From Alphaproteobacteria bacterium (lineage in GTDB: Bacteria; Pseudomonadota; Alphaproteobacteria; Rhodobacterales; Rhodobacteraceae), in the NCBI GenBank assembly GCA_030425925.1, contig JAUHZO010000002.1, positions 326,541-390,540 of the forward strand: a DNA stretch of 64,000 nucleotides. The letters are read 5' to 3'. The position numbers were made by a program, and so were the translations under genes. Within the stretch, counting starts at the first letter, position 1. Each line of letters opens with the position of its first letter. Positions 8,685-17,993 of the stretch are shown piece by piece. The notes beneath the pieces were generated by a model, which saw only the letters and a program-made list of their open reading frames with translations, was not told where the DNA came from and did not search any database.

Positions 8685-8688
<4 letters not shown>
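7984..8688 (-). CDS. biotin/lipoate ligase-like protein with atypical active site (DUF4444 type)
   Basis: 234 residues from ATG 8688, overlapping the stop of the Mrp gene by four bases. The order of segments (FPPLMWGEATRGDAFE, an ALVFAPEVPL strand, FQNALGALAPPEV, then WDGGLRINGASCGRMRA) follows the catalytic fold of biotin protein ligases and lipoate ligases, with a small C-terminal domain. The usual GRGRxG nucleotide-binding loop and the catalytic Lys of the KxxGI motif are not visible; NGASCGRMRA has Cys and Arg at the corresponding place. It may therefore bind a cofactor or modify a different target rather than biotinylate. It sits within the Mrp-DUF6494-DUF6505 set beside formate dehydrogenase genes, which suggests a maturation role. 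Confidence 0.65.
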
Positions 8689-9746
<1,058 letters not shown>

Positions 9747-9938
9747 CTAGTGCGGCCCCTCGATCTCGCCCGTGACCTCGTGGGTCAGGCCCAGATCCTC
9801 GATGGTGATCACCGCGCGCACGGCATAGCGCCCGCCCGGCGTGCCGGCGTTGCGCACCGCCTCTTCGATGGCCTGCTGCGAGGTCACGCCGACCTGTTTC
9901 AGGAACTTGCGCATGGACATGTTGAATTCGTCGCTCAT
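9747..9938 (-). CDS. DUF6494 family small protein
   Basis: 63 residues from ATG 9938, preceded by AAAGGAC. The sequence (FNMSMRKFLKQVGVTSQQAIEEAVRNA, then a beta-rich second half ending THEVTGEIEGPH) matches the small DUF6494 proteins found next to Mrp-type ATPases. It is cytoplasmic, with one N-terminal helix pair and a strand-rich C-terminus. Its TAG stop abuts the GTG start of mrp in the same frame, so read-through would make a fusion and re-initiation would couple the two. It is probably the first gene of the minus-strand set 9938-6553. Confidence 0.7.
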   Translation of the reverse strand: MSDEFNMSMRKFLKQVGVTSQQAIEEAVRNAGTPGGRYAVRAVITIEDLGLTHEVTGEIEGPH

Positions 9939-9994
9939 CGGGCTGGGTGTCCTTTCAATTGACGCGCCGGGCGCGGCGCGCCTAGGCTGGGGGC

Positions 9995-10753
9995 ATGATA
10001 CGGCTTGTGATCGTCTGCGTCTGCGGTCCGCTGCTGGGGCTTTCGCTGGGGGGCTCCCCGGCGGCGGCACAGGACCGGACCGTCCGGCTGCACGCCGCAG
10101 AACCGCTGGTGGCCTCGGGACTGATGCGGCACATCCTGCCGCGGTTCTCGCTCAAGACGCAGGTGCGCGTCGAACTGTCGGACAGCACCGAGGACGCGCA
10201 GATGGTGCTGGGGCCAGGTGGCACGCCGCTGTTCCGGGGGTTGGGAGAGACCTGGGGCCTGCAGGTGCTGGCCCCCGATCATCCCGGCGCCGCGCGGCTG
10301 GCGGAGTGGCTGCAATCCGAGGTCGGGCGGCGCACCGTGACCGGCTTTGCCCCGGACGGCGCCGCGCTGTTTGGCCCCCCCGCAGAGACAGAGCGCGCGG
10401 TGGCCGAGGTCAGCCTTGACGGCGACGTGGCGCTGGGCCGCGCGGTGTCGCGGCAGAAATGCACCCGCTGCCACACGGTGGATGACGAGTCGCGCTGGTC
10501 GGGGATCGGATCCACGCCCAGCTTTGGCGTGCTGCGCAGCCTGCCCGACTGGGAGCAGCGCTTTGCCGCCTTCTACGCGCTGAACCCGCATCCCGCCTTT
10601 GTCATCGTCGCCGATGTCACGCCGCCCTTTCCCAAGGACCGTCCGCCGCCCATCGTCCCGGTCGAGATGAGCCTGGACGAGGTCGAGGCGGTGCTGGCCT
10701 TTGTCGCCGCCATGGCGCCGGCCGATCTGGGCGGGCCGCTGGTGCATCAGTGA
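9995..10753 (+). CDS. c-type cytochrome with an N-terminal segment resembling a shortened tungstate-binding protein
   Basis: 252 residues with a signal peptide (MIRLVIVCVCGPLLGLSLGG, cleaved near AAAQD). One haem-c motif, CTRCH, lies at residues 156-160, and a Met-rich C-terminal region (VEMSLDEVEAVLAFVAAM) could supply the sixth ligand. The first 115 mature residues are not a known cytochrome domain. By eye they follow TupA: ASGLMRHILPRF matches SGLFDHILPQF, and LAEWLQSEVGRRTVTGFAPDGAALF matches the C-terminal WLLSDRGQ...YRIDGQQLF of the tupA remnant at 5714-6543, with most of the middle of the binding protein absent. It is periplasmic and likely an electron acceptor for the formate dehydrogenase. 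It overlaps the convergent Fe-S gene by seven bases. Confidence 0.75.
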   Translation: MIRLVIVCVCGPLLGLSLGGSPAAAQDRTVRLHAAEPLVASGLMRHILPRFSLKTQVRVELSDSTEDAQMVLGPGGTPLFRGLGETWGLQVLAPDHPGAARLAEWLQSEVGRRTVTGFAPDGAALFGPPAETERAVAEVSLDGDVALGRAVSRQKCTRCHTVDDESRWSGIGSTPSFGVLRSLPDWEQRFAAFYALNPHPAFVIVADVTPPFPKDRPPPIVPVEMSLDEVEAVLAFVAAMAPADLGGPLVHQ

Positions 10754-12699
10754 TCCCGGCGCTTCGAGAAATAGTCGTCGGTGGTGCGGGTCCGCGGCCG
10801 CTCGGCCCCGGCAAACGGGTTGTCGGTGGCGCGAAACTGCGCCTGCACGCGGCAGGTGTCGCACATCTGGATCGTGCGCAGCTTTTCGGGGCTGGCGAAC
10901 ATCGCATGTGAGGCGAGCTTGGCGGTGATCCGCTCGATCGAGGCGCGCGACCCGAACAGCACGCCGCATTCCACGCAGGCAAAGGGCTCTTCCTCGTGCA
11001 GCACGCGCTGCGACAGTGCGGCGTCGGACAGGTCCAGCTGCGGCGCATAGGAAATCGCGTCTTCGGGGCAGATATTGGCGCACAGCCCGCATTGCAGGCA
11101 GGCATCTTCCTGAAAGCGCAGCTGCGGCAGGTCGGGATTGTCGGCCAGCGCGCCCGAGGGGCAGAGCGACACGCAGGACAGGCACAGCGTGCAGGCCCCG
11201 GTGTCCACCAGCACCGCGCCATAGGGCGCGCCTTCGGGCAGCGGCAGGCAGGTGTTGGCACCGTGCAGGGCGCGGGCGGCCTGACGCGCGACCTGGCGGC
11301 GAGAGCCCAGCGGGCGTACCGGCACGTCAAGCGGGGCCGGGGCGCTGGCGGCATGCAGCGCCTCGCACAGTGCGTCGGGATCGTTCGTGTCGATCTCGTC
11401 CACGCTGTCGGCCCCGGCGATGGCGCGGGCCAGCGCCAGTTCGGCCGCCAGCGCGGCCCGGTCGGTGCCCGGCCCGGGCAGCAGGCCGACCGAGGCAAAG
11501 CCCGCCGCCAGCGCGGCCACCGCCTCGGCATGGCCAAAGGCGTTCAGCGCGGGCATCTCCAGCGGCACCACATCGGTGGGCAGCCCGCGCCCGTGGCGCG
11601 CGGCCAGCCGGATCATCTCGGCCCCGTGGGCATCATGCACCAGCAGCCGCGGGGCCTGCCCGCCGGCACCCAGGAAGGCACTGGCCAGGGTCTGGATGCG
11701 GCGCAGGGTCTGCTCGACCGCGGGCGCGTCATACGAGATCGCACCGGACGGGCACGCGGCCGAACAGGCCCCGCAGCCCGCGCAGATCATCGCATCGACG
11801 CTGACATGCTCGCCCGCCGGCGTGATCGCGCCGGTGGGGCAGAGGTCGAGACAGCGGGTGCAGCCGGTCTGCTCGGCGCGGGAATGGGCGCACAGCAGCG
11901 GGTCGGTGCGGACGTAAAGCGGCTTTTCGAAGGTGCCCACCAGATGCGACGCCGCCATCACCGCCGCGGCCACCGAAGGCGGGTGTGCCGGATCGGCGCG
12001 CAGATAGCCCTCGCGCTTTTCGGGCGCGGGAAACAGCGGCGGCGCGCCGCGCAGGTCCAGCAGGATGTCGCACTGGCTGACCGCCCCGTCGCGCGGAGCG
12101 CTCAGCCCGAAACCGCCGCGCCCGCCGGGGGTGATCTGCTGCAATGCGTCGATCACCACCTCGAACCCGCCAAAAGCCCCGCGGGCCTGGCGCAGCCGGC
12201 CCAGCACGGTGTCATGGGCGCGGCTGTCGGGCACCGTTTCGCACGGATCCAGAAGCACGGTGACGCCCAGATGCAGTGCCAGCTGATCGGCGGCCTGCAG
12301 CGCGGTTTCGGCGGGACCGAGGATCAGGCACAGCCCTTCCGAAACGATGTCGACGCTTTTTGCGGGTACGGCGGGCAGCAGCGCCTCGGCCATCAGCGCC
12401 GCCATCTTGGGCGCGGGATCGCCTCCGGAGCCGTCATGCCAGCCCGCCCGGTCGCGCAGGTCCAGCGTGGGGGCGGGCGACACGCCCAGCTCGTCCGCCA
12501 GTTCCTCGAAGCGGCGGGCCTCCTGCGCGCAGCACAGGATCGCGTCCCCCGCCTGCAGTGCGGCGGCGGCCTGGTCGATCTGGTCGGTGCACAGCGCGTG
12601 GCAGGGGCGGGTGACGGCGCTGCCGGTCGCCTTGGCCAGACGGTCGGCGTCGATGGTCTGGCTGCCCAGGCAATCACACGTGATGAACGTGTTGGTCAT
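10747..12699 (-). CDS. poly-[4Fe-4S] ferredoxin-domain protein of the formate dehydrogenase island
   Basis: 650 residues, no signal peptide, so cytoplasmic. The first 250 residues resemble the N-terminal part of the 4Fe-4S proteins that accompany fdh operons and contain scattered cysteines (CDCLG, CHALCTDQ, CCAQE). A first two-cluster ferredoxin module follows (CTRCLDLCPTGAI, CAGCGACSAACPSGAI), then a flavodoxin/HdrD-like spacer of about 200 residues. A second two-cluster module (CTLCLSCVSLCPSGA, CLQCGLCANICPEDAI) comes next, and a C-terminal CVECG...CDTC pair that may hold a further metal site. It could route electrons between cytoplasmic donors and the dehydrogenase, or store clusters for it. 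It is divergent from the DUF3305 gene over an AT-rich 163-bp gap. Confidence 0.8.
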   Translation of the reverse strand: MTNTFITCDCLGSQTIDADRLAKATGSAVTRPCHALCTDQIDQAAAALQAGDAILCCAQEARRFEELADELGVSPAPTLDLRDRAGWHDGSGGDPAPKMAALMAEALLPAVPAKSVDIVSEGLCLILGPAETALQAADQLALHLGVTVLLDPCETVPDSRAHDTVLGRLRQARGAFGGFEVVIDALQQITPGGRGGFGLSAPRDGAVSQCDILLDLRGAPPLFPAPEKREGYLRADPAHPPSVAAAVMAASHLVGTFEKPLYVRTDPLLCAHSRAEQTGCTRCLDLCPTGAITPAGEHVSVDAMICAGCGACSAACPSGAISYDAPAVEQTLRRIQTLASAFLGAGGQAPRLLVHDAHGAEMIRLAARHGRGLPTDVVPLEMPALNAFGHAEAVAALAAGFASVGLLPGPGTDRAALAAELALARAIAGADSVDEIDTNDPDALCEALHAASAPAPLDVPVRPLGSRRQVARQAARALHGANTCLPLPEGAPYGAVLVDTGACTLCLSCVSLCPSGALADNPDLPQLRFQEDACLQCGLCANICPEDAISYAPQLDLSDAALSQRVLHEEEPFACVECGVLFGSRASIERITAKLASHAMFASPEKLRTIQMCDTCRVQAQFRATDNPFAGAERPRTRTTDDYFSKRRDH

Positions 12700-12862
12700 G
12701 TTCCCTCCCTCGCCGCAGGCTCCCCCTCCTGTGGTCGAGCCGGAAGCTACACATGTTTCGCCGCAACAGACAACCCGGTCGCGGCCGGGTTAAAGATTAT
12801 TCGAAAATATTCCTTTTCCAAACCCGCAGTTTCGGTCCACACTGGCACGAGGGAGGTTCGGC

Positions 12863-13426
12863 GTGATCCATAATCCGGAACAATACCAGCGGGTTCCGCT
12901 GGGGATCGTCCTGCGCAAGACGCCCGGGGTGACATGCTGGGCGGCGTGGTCCTGGCGGGTCAGCGCGGTTCTGCCCGGGGCTGGCCCGGCGGACTGGAAG
13001 CTGCTGCGACACGAGGGCGAGGCGGTGGAATACCACGCCGCGACCCTGCCGCTGGAGCTTCACGGGGCCGAGACCGAAGCCTATCTGCACGGGCTGGCTG
13101 CCGCGGTGCCGTCGGTCTTTGTGGTGCTGCGCGAGGGGGAGGGCACGGCCCCGCTGGACCTGGTGCTGGTCACCGCCTCGCCCTACGAAGCCCAGGATTA
13201 CACCGACAGTGGCGAGGAGATCGTGGAAAAGGTCGCGATGCCGCCGGGGCTTGTGGCGCTGGTGCGCGGCTTTGTGGAGGCGTTCCACGTCGAAGAGGTC
13301 TTTGTCAAACGCAAGCGCGACAAGCAGCGGGTCGATCTGACCCAGGACGGGCTGGGGGATCCGCGAATCGGCAAGGCGGCGGACATCTATGCCTCGCCCG
13401 CGCAAAAGCGGCGGCGCCTGCAGTGA
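12863..13426 (+). CDS. DUF3305 domain-containing protein
   Basis: 187 residues from a GTG at 12863 that follows GGGAGG at normal distance. The start RVPLGIVLRKTPGVTCWAAWSWRV and the central VFVVLRE...LVLVTASPYEAQDY segment are the DUF3305 pattern. The C-terminus is basic (FVKRKRDKQRV). It is cytoplasmic, with no membrane segment. In many proteobacteria this gene precedes DUF3306, a TorD-like chaperone and fdhA, as here, so a role in formate dehydrogenase assembly is likely though undefined. It opens the plus-strand fdh operon. Confidence 0.8.
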   Translation: MIHNPEQYQRVPLGIVLRKTPGVTCWAAWSWRVSAVLPGAGPADWKLLRHEGEAVEYHAATLPLELHGAETEAYLHGLAAAVPSVFVVLREGEGTAPLDLVLVTASPYEAQDYTDSGEEIVEKVAMPPGLVALVRGFVEAFHVEEVFVKRKRDKQRVDLTQDGLGDPRIGKAADIYASPAQKRRRLQ

Positions 13427-13445
13427 TGAGGGGGGAGGCCGGGAG

Positions 13446-14036
13446 ATGAGCGATTTCTGGTCCCGCCGCAAGGCCGCCGTCAACGCCGAGGCCGAGGCCG
13501 ATCAGGCCCGCCTCCGGCAGGCTGAGACCGAGGCCCAAGAGGCACGGCTGGCCGCGCGCAGCGATGCAGAGATCCTGGCCGAACTGGACGTGCCGCCGCC
13601 CGAAGAGATGGCCAGCCCCGGAGAGATCACGGATTTTCTCAAGGAAAACATCCCGCACCGGCTGCGCACGCGGGCGCTGCGCCGCTTGTGGCGGCTGAAC
13701 CCCGCCCTGGCCAATCTCGACGGGCTGCTGGATTATGGCGAGGATTATACCGACGCCGCCACCGTGGTCGAGAACCTCGCCACGGTCTACCAGGTGGGCA
13801 AGGGCATGCTGGCGCGGTTCGACGAGGTTGCGGACGCGAACCCGGAGGTGACGGACCCGGCAGACGGCGAAGAGGCCGGGGCGCACGCCGTGCCGCCACA
13901 GGCCGAAGCGCCGCCCGCGGCGGTTCCGGATCGTCCCACCGTCGCCCCAATCGCGCCCCCCACCCCGGAGGAGGAAGGTGAAATGCCTGCGACAACAATG
14001 CGCAGAATGAAATTTCAATTTCCCGAACCCTCATGA
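13446..14036 (+). CDS. DUF3306 domain-containing protein
   Basis: 196 residues from ATG 13446, 19 bp after the DUF3305 gene and behind a GGGAGGCCGGGAG stretch. The N-terminal MSDFWSRRKAAV, the central FLKENIPHRLRTRALRRLWRLNP and the DYGEDYTDAA segment are characteristic of DUF3306. The second half is low-complexity Pro/Ala/Glu, and a basic C-terminal tail follows (RRMKFQFPEPS). Soluble. It is the constant partner of DUF3305 in fdh operons, and its exact job is not known. Confidence 0.8.
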   Translation: MSDFWSRRKAAVNAEAEADQARLRQAETEAQEARLAARSDAEILAELDVPPPEEMASPGEITDFLKENIPHRLRTRALRRLWRLNPALANLDGLLDYGEDYTDAATVVENLATVYQVGKGMLARFDEVADANPEVTDPADGEEAGAHAVPPQAEAPPAAVPDRPTVAPIAPPTPEEEGEMPATTMRRMKFQFPEPS

Positions 14037-14048
14037 TACATTTTTGTC

Positions 14049-14654
14049 ATGATCGCCGTTGAAGCCCCGCAGGTCGATCCCGAAGATCGTCTTCGCGCCG
14101 ACCTTTACAACTATCTTGGCGCGCTTCTGGCCGCGCCGCCCGACGAGATGCTGTTGGCCCAGACCGCCGGTCTGGAAGGCGATGAGGGCGATCTGGGACA
14201 GGCCATCGCCACGCTGGCCAGACTGGCCCGGGTGACCCGGCCCGCCACGGTGGAGAGCGAGTTCAACCGGCTGTTCATCGGCCTGGGGCGGGGCGAATTG
14301 CTGCCTTATGCCAGCTATTACCTCACCGGCTTTCTGAACGAAAAACCGCTGGCCGTGCTGCGCCAGGACATGCTGGCGCGGGGTCTGGCGCGGGCCGACA
14401 ACGTGTTCGAGCCCGAGGACAACATCGCCAGTCTGATGGAGATGATGGCGGCGATGATCGTCGGCCGATTCGGCCGTCCGGCCCCGCTGGCCGACCAGAA
14501 GGCGTTCTTTGCCCGGCACATCGCGCCCTGGGCGCGGCATTTCTTTACCGACCTCGAAGGTGCCGGGAACGCCGTGTTCTATGCGCCGGTGGGCACGATC
14601 GGTCGGCATTTCATGGAGATTGAGCGCGAAGCGTTCAGACTGAGCGCGGCCTGA
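14049..14654 (+). CDS. TorD/DmsD-family molecular chaperone
   Basis: 201 residues, all-helical. The segments LYNYLGALLAAPPDEML, ESEFNRLFIGLGRGELLPYASYYLTGFLNEKPL and a final FMEIEREAFRL fit the TorD/DmsD family. These chaperones hold molybdo- or tungsto-enzymes until the cofactor is inserted and proofread the twin-arginine signal. The start ATG lies 12 bp after DUF3306 with no clear ribosome site, so coupling is probable. Just downstream are a Tat-signal peptide gene and fdhA, whose precursor is the expected client. Confidence 0.85.
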   Translation: MIAVEAPQVDPEDRLRADLYNYLGALLAAPPDEMLLAQTAGLEGDEGDLGQAIATLARLARVTRPATVESEFNRLFIGLGRGELLPYASYYLTGFLNEKPLAVLRQDMLARGLARADNVFEPEDNIASLMEMMAAMIVGRFGRPAPLADQKAFFARHIAPWARHFFTDLEGAGNAVFYAPVGTIGRHFMEIEREAFRLSAA

Positions 14655-14707
14655 GCCGCATGTCCGGCGGCCTGCCGCCACTCATCGCCAAGGGAGGAGC
14701 CTTGCAC

Positions 14708-14890
14708 ATGAAACCGGAAGAGGCGGCGACCAGCCGCCGCGATTTCCTGAAACTGGCCGGAACCACGGCCCCCGCCGCGGCACTGGCCGTGGCCGGCACC
14801 GGGGCTGCCGCGGCAGAACCCGAGCCCGCATCCGACCGGATGCAGGACACTGCGCATACCCGCGCCTATTTCGACAGCGCCCGTTTCTGA
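14708..14890 (+). CDS. small twin-arginine signal protein of formate dehydrogenase operons
   Basis: 60 residues from ATG 14708 behind AGGGAGGAG. It consists of a Tat signal (SRRDFLKLAGTT, then an Ala-rich hydrophobic stretch to AAAAEP) and only about 25 further residues ending in HTRAYFDSARF. Such short Tat proteins occur just before fdhA in many bacteria. It may be a small membrane-attached or periplasmic subunit, or an assembly factor exported with FdhA. No Cys or haem motif. Confidence 0.75.
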   Translation: MKPEEAATSRRDFLKLAGTTAPAAALAVAGTGAAAAEPEPASDRMQDTAHTRAYFDSARF

Positions 14891-15011
14891 ACGGACCCCG
14901 TCATTTCATGTGGGTCCGGCGACTGGTTGCGTGACGCCCGACTGCCGGTGACCCGATCGAAACCACGCGGGCACGATCCCTGCGATCGCGCGCGTAATGG
15001 AGACTTGAAAC

Positions 15012-17981
15012 ATGCTCAGGAAAAAGACCAACGGGGTTGCGCGACGCCCCCAGCGGACAAGTATCCTTTCCGAGGTCGGCAACGCCTCGGTGGACCGCCG
15101 TGCCTTTCTGCGCGGCTCCGGACTTGCCATCGGCGGCCTGGCCGCCATCGCCGCAACCGGCGGCACCGTTCAGCAGGCCAGTGCCCAGGCGGCGGTCAAG
15201 GCCGTTGACCTGAAGAAAACCGTCTGCACCCACTGCTCGGTGGGCTGTACCGTCGTGGCCGAGGTGTCGGACGGCGTCTGGGTCGGGCAGGAGCCCGGCT
15301 GGGACAGCCCCTTCAACCTCGGGGCCCATTGCGCCAAGGGCGCCGCGGTGCGCGAACATGCCCATGGCGAACGCCGCCTCAAGTACCCGATGAAGAAAGA
15401 GGGTGGCGAGTGGAAGCGCATCAGCTGGGAACAGGCCATCGACGAGATCGGCGACCAGATGATGACGATCCGGGACGAAAGCGGCCCGGACAGCGTCTAC
15501 TGGCTGGGATCGGCCAAGCACAACAACGAGCAGGCCTACCTGTTCCGCAAGTTTGCCGCCTACTGGGGCACGAACAACGTGGATCACCAGGCGCGGATCT
15601 GCCATTCGACCACGGTTGCGGGTGTTGCGAACACATGGGGCTACGGCGCCATGACCAACTCCTACAACGACATCCACAATTCCAAGGCGATCTTCATCAT
15701 CGGCGGCAACCCGGCCGAGGCGCATCCCGTCTCGCTGCTGCACGTGCTGCGCGCCAAGGAGCAGAACAACGCCCCGCTGATCGTCTGCGACCCGCGCTAC
15801 ACGCGCACCGCGGCGCATGCCGATGAATATGTCCGCTTCCGTCCCGGCAGCGACGTGGCGCTGGTCTGGGGCATCCTGTGGCACATCTTCGAAAACGGCT
15901 GGGAGGACAAGGAGTTCATCCGCACCCGTGTCTGGGGCATGGACCAGATCAAGGAAGAAGTCGCCAAGTGGACCCCGGAAGAGGTGGAACGCGTCACCGG
16001 TGCCCCCGGGTCGCAGCTGCGCCGCGTGGCGCGCACCATGGCCAACAACCGTCCCGGCACGGTGATCTGGTGCATGGGCGGCACGCAGCACACCAACGGC
16101 AACAACAACACCCGCGCCTACTGCATCCTGCAGCTTGCGCTGGGCAACATGGGCACGTCCGGCGGCGGCACCAACATCTTCCGCGGCCATGACAACGTGC
16201 AGGGCGCAACCGATCTTGGCGTCCTGTCGCACACTCTGCCGGGCTATTACGGTCTGGCCAAGGGCGCGTGGCAGCACTGGGCGCGCGTCTGGGGCGAGGA
16301 TTTCGACTGGCTGTCCGGCCAGTTCGCCAAGGACGGCGACAAGAGCCTGATGAACCTGACCGGCATCCCGGTGTCGCGCTGGATCGACGGGGTTCTGGAA
16401 GATCCGGCCAACATGGACAACCCCAACAAGGTCCGGGCCATGGTGCTGTGGGGCCACGCGCCGAACTCCCAGACCCGCATGGTCGAGATGAAGAAGGCCA
16501 TGGAGATGCTGGACATGCTGGTCGTGATCGACCCGTTCCCCACCGTCTCTGCCGTGCTGCATGACCGGACCGACGGTGTCTACCTGCTGCCGGCCTGCAC
16601 GCAGTTCGAAACCTACGGCTCGGTCACCGCGTCCAACCGGTCGATCCAGTGGCGCGAGCAGGTCATCGACCCGCTGTTCGAATCGAAGCCCGATCACACC
16701 ATCATCGGCCTTTTCGCGCAGAAGTTCGGCTTCCATGACCGGCTCTTCCGCAACATCGCGCTGGAAGAGGATGGGGTTACCCCGAACATCGAAGACACGC
16801 TGCGCGAGATCAATCGCGGCATGTGGACGGTGGGCTATACCGGCCAGTCGCCGGAGCGGCTCAAGCTGCACATGGCCAACCAGCACACGTTCGACCGCAC
16901 CACGCTACAGGCCATCGGCGGCCCGGCCGACGGTGACTATTACGGTCTGCCCTGGCCCTGCTGGGGCACCGCCGACATGAAGCACCCGGGCACGCCGAAC
17001 CTTTACGACATGTCCAAGCCGGTGGCCGAGGGCGGTCTGACCTTCCGCGCGCGCTTTGGCGTGGAGCGCGACGGCGACAACCTTCTGGCGGATGGTGTCT
17101 ATTCCGTCGGGTCCGAGATCCAGGACGGCTACCCCGAATTCACCTACCAGATGCTGGTGGACCTCGGCTGGGATGGCGATCTGACCGATGAGGAACTGGC
17201 CGGCATCGCCGAAGGTGCCGCCATCCCCGAATTCCAGAAAGGGGCAGGCCAGGCCGGACAGCCGAAAGTCCGTGAAGACGGCGTGGTCAACCCCGACTTC
17301 GCCGAAGCCATGGGCAAGGTGAACTGGAAAACAGACCTCTCGGGCGGCATTCAGCGGGTGGCCATCAAGCATGGCTGTGCGCCCTTCGGCAACGCCAAGG
17401 CGCGGGCTGTGGTGTGGACCTTCCCGGATCCGGTGCCGGTGCACCGCGAACCGCTGTACACCAACCGGCGCGATCTGGTGGCGGATTATCCGACCTACGA
17501 GGACCGCAAGTTCTATCGTCTGCCGACGATGTACGCCTCGATCCAGAAGAACGACTTCTCGAAGGACTACCCGATCATCCTCACCTCCGGCCGTCTGGTC
17601 GAATACGAGGGCGGCGGGGACGAGACCCGGTCGAACCCCTGGCTGGCGGAACTGCAGCAGGACATGTTCGTCGAGATCAACCCGCGCGACGCCAACAACC
17701 TTGGTGTGCGGGACGGCGCGCAGGTCTGGGTCGAAGGGCCCGAGGGCGGCAAGGTCAAGGTCATGGCCATGGTCACCCGGCGGGTGGGCGAAGGCGTGGC
17801 CTTCATGCCCTTCCACTTCGGCGGTCATTTCCAGGGCGCGGACCAGAGGTCGAAATACCCCGACGGGGCAGACCCGTATGTGCTGGGGGAATCGACCAAC
17901 ACGGCCCAGACCTACGGCTATGACAGCGTCACCCAGATGCAGGAGACGAAAGCGACTCTCTGCAAGATCATGCCAGCGTAA
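15012..17981 (+). CDS. fdhA: formate dehydrogenase catalytic subunit (Cys type, W/Mo-bisPGD)
   Basis: 989 residues from ATG 15012 (GGAGA eight bases upstream). The Tat signal is DRRAFLRGSG at 28-37. The [4Fe-4S] ligands follow as C72, C75 and C79 (CTHCSVGC) with a fourth Cys in GAHCAKG. The molybdopterin oxidoreductase domain follows; the active-site residue that is selenocysteine in some family members is Cys197 here (ARICHSTTV), followed by the usual His. The C-terminal dinucleotide-binding domain (ILTSGRLVEYEGGG, AFMPFHFGG) is complete. It oxidises formate to CO2 in the periplasm, passing electrons to FdhB. Length and gene order match the FdhABC complexes of Rhodobacterales. Tungsten rather than molybdenum is suggested only by the tup genes nearby. 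Confidence 0.95.
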   Translation: MLRKKTNGVARRPQRTSILSEVGNASVDRRAFLRGSGLAIGGLAAIAATGGTVQQASAQAAVKAVDLKKTVCTHCSVGCTVVAEVSDGVWVGQEPGWDSPFNLGAHCAKGAAVREHAHGERRLKYPMKKEGGEWKRISWEQAIDEIGDQMMTIRDESGPDSVYWLGSAKHNNEQAYLFRKFAAYWGTNNVDHQARICHSTTVAGVANTWGYGAMTNSYNDIHNSKAIFIIGGNPAEAHPVSLLHVLRAKEQNNAPLIVCDPRYTRTAAHADEYVRFRPGSDVALVWGILWHIFENGWEDKEFIRTRVWGMDQIKEEVAKWTPEEVERVTGAPGSQLRRVARTMANNRPGTVIWCMGGTQHTNGNNNTRAYCILQLALGNMGTSGGGTNIFRGHDNVQGATDLGVLSHTLPGYYGLAKGAWQHWARVWGEDFDWLSGQFAKDGDKSLMNLTGIPVSRWIDGVLEDPANMDNPNKVRAMVLWGHAPNSQTRMVEMKKAMEMLDMLVVIDPFPTVSAVLHDRTDGVYLLPACTQFETYGSVTASNRSIQWREQVIDPLFESKPDHTIIGLFAQKFGFHDRLFRNIALEEDGVTPNIEDTLREINRGMWTVGYTGQSPERLKLHMANQHTFDRTTLQAIGGPADGDYYGLPWPCWGTADMKHPGTPNLYDMSKPVAEGGLTFRARFGVERDGDNLLADGVYSVGSEIQDGYPEFTYQMLVDLGWDGDLTDEELAGIAEGAAIPEFQKGAGQAGQPKVREDGVVNPDFAEAMGKVNWKTDLSGGIQRVAIKHGCAPFGNAKARAVVWTFPDPVPVHREPLYTNRRDLVADYPTYEDRKFYRLPTMYASIQKNDFSKDYPIILTSGRLVEYEGGGDETRSNPWLAELQQDMFVEINPRDANNLGVRDGAQVWVEGPEGGKVKVMAMVTRRVGEGVAFMPFHFGGHFQGADQRSKYPDGADPYVLGESTNTAQTYGYDSVTQMQETKATLCKIMPA

Positions 17982-17993
17982 GGAGGAACGGAT

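Noticed and set aside
12700-12862. Palindromic operator in the divergent gap before the DUF3305 gene
   Set aside because: The AT-rich stretch near 12795-12815 centres on TTCGAA, but the flanks do not pair beyond six bases; probably only promoter sequence.
14031-14053. TCATGAT repeat before the torD start as a regulatory site
   Set aside because: Two 7-bp direct copies across the stop and start codons are largely explained by the overlapping TGA and ATG contexts; too short to claim a site.
15597-15605. Selenocysteine in FdhA
   Set aside because: The codon at the active-site position is TGC (Cys197), not TGA, so no recoding is needed.
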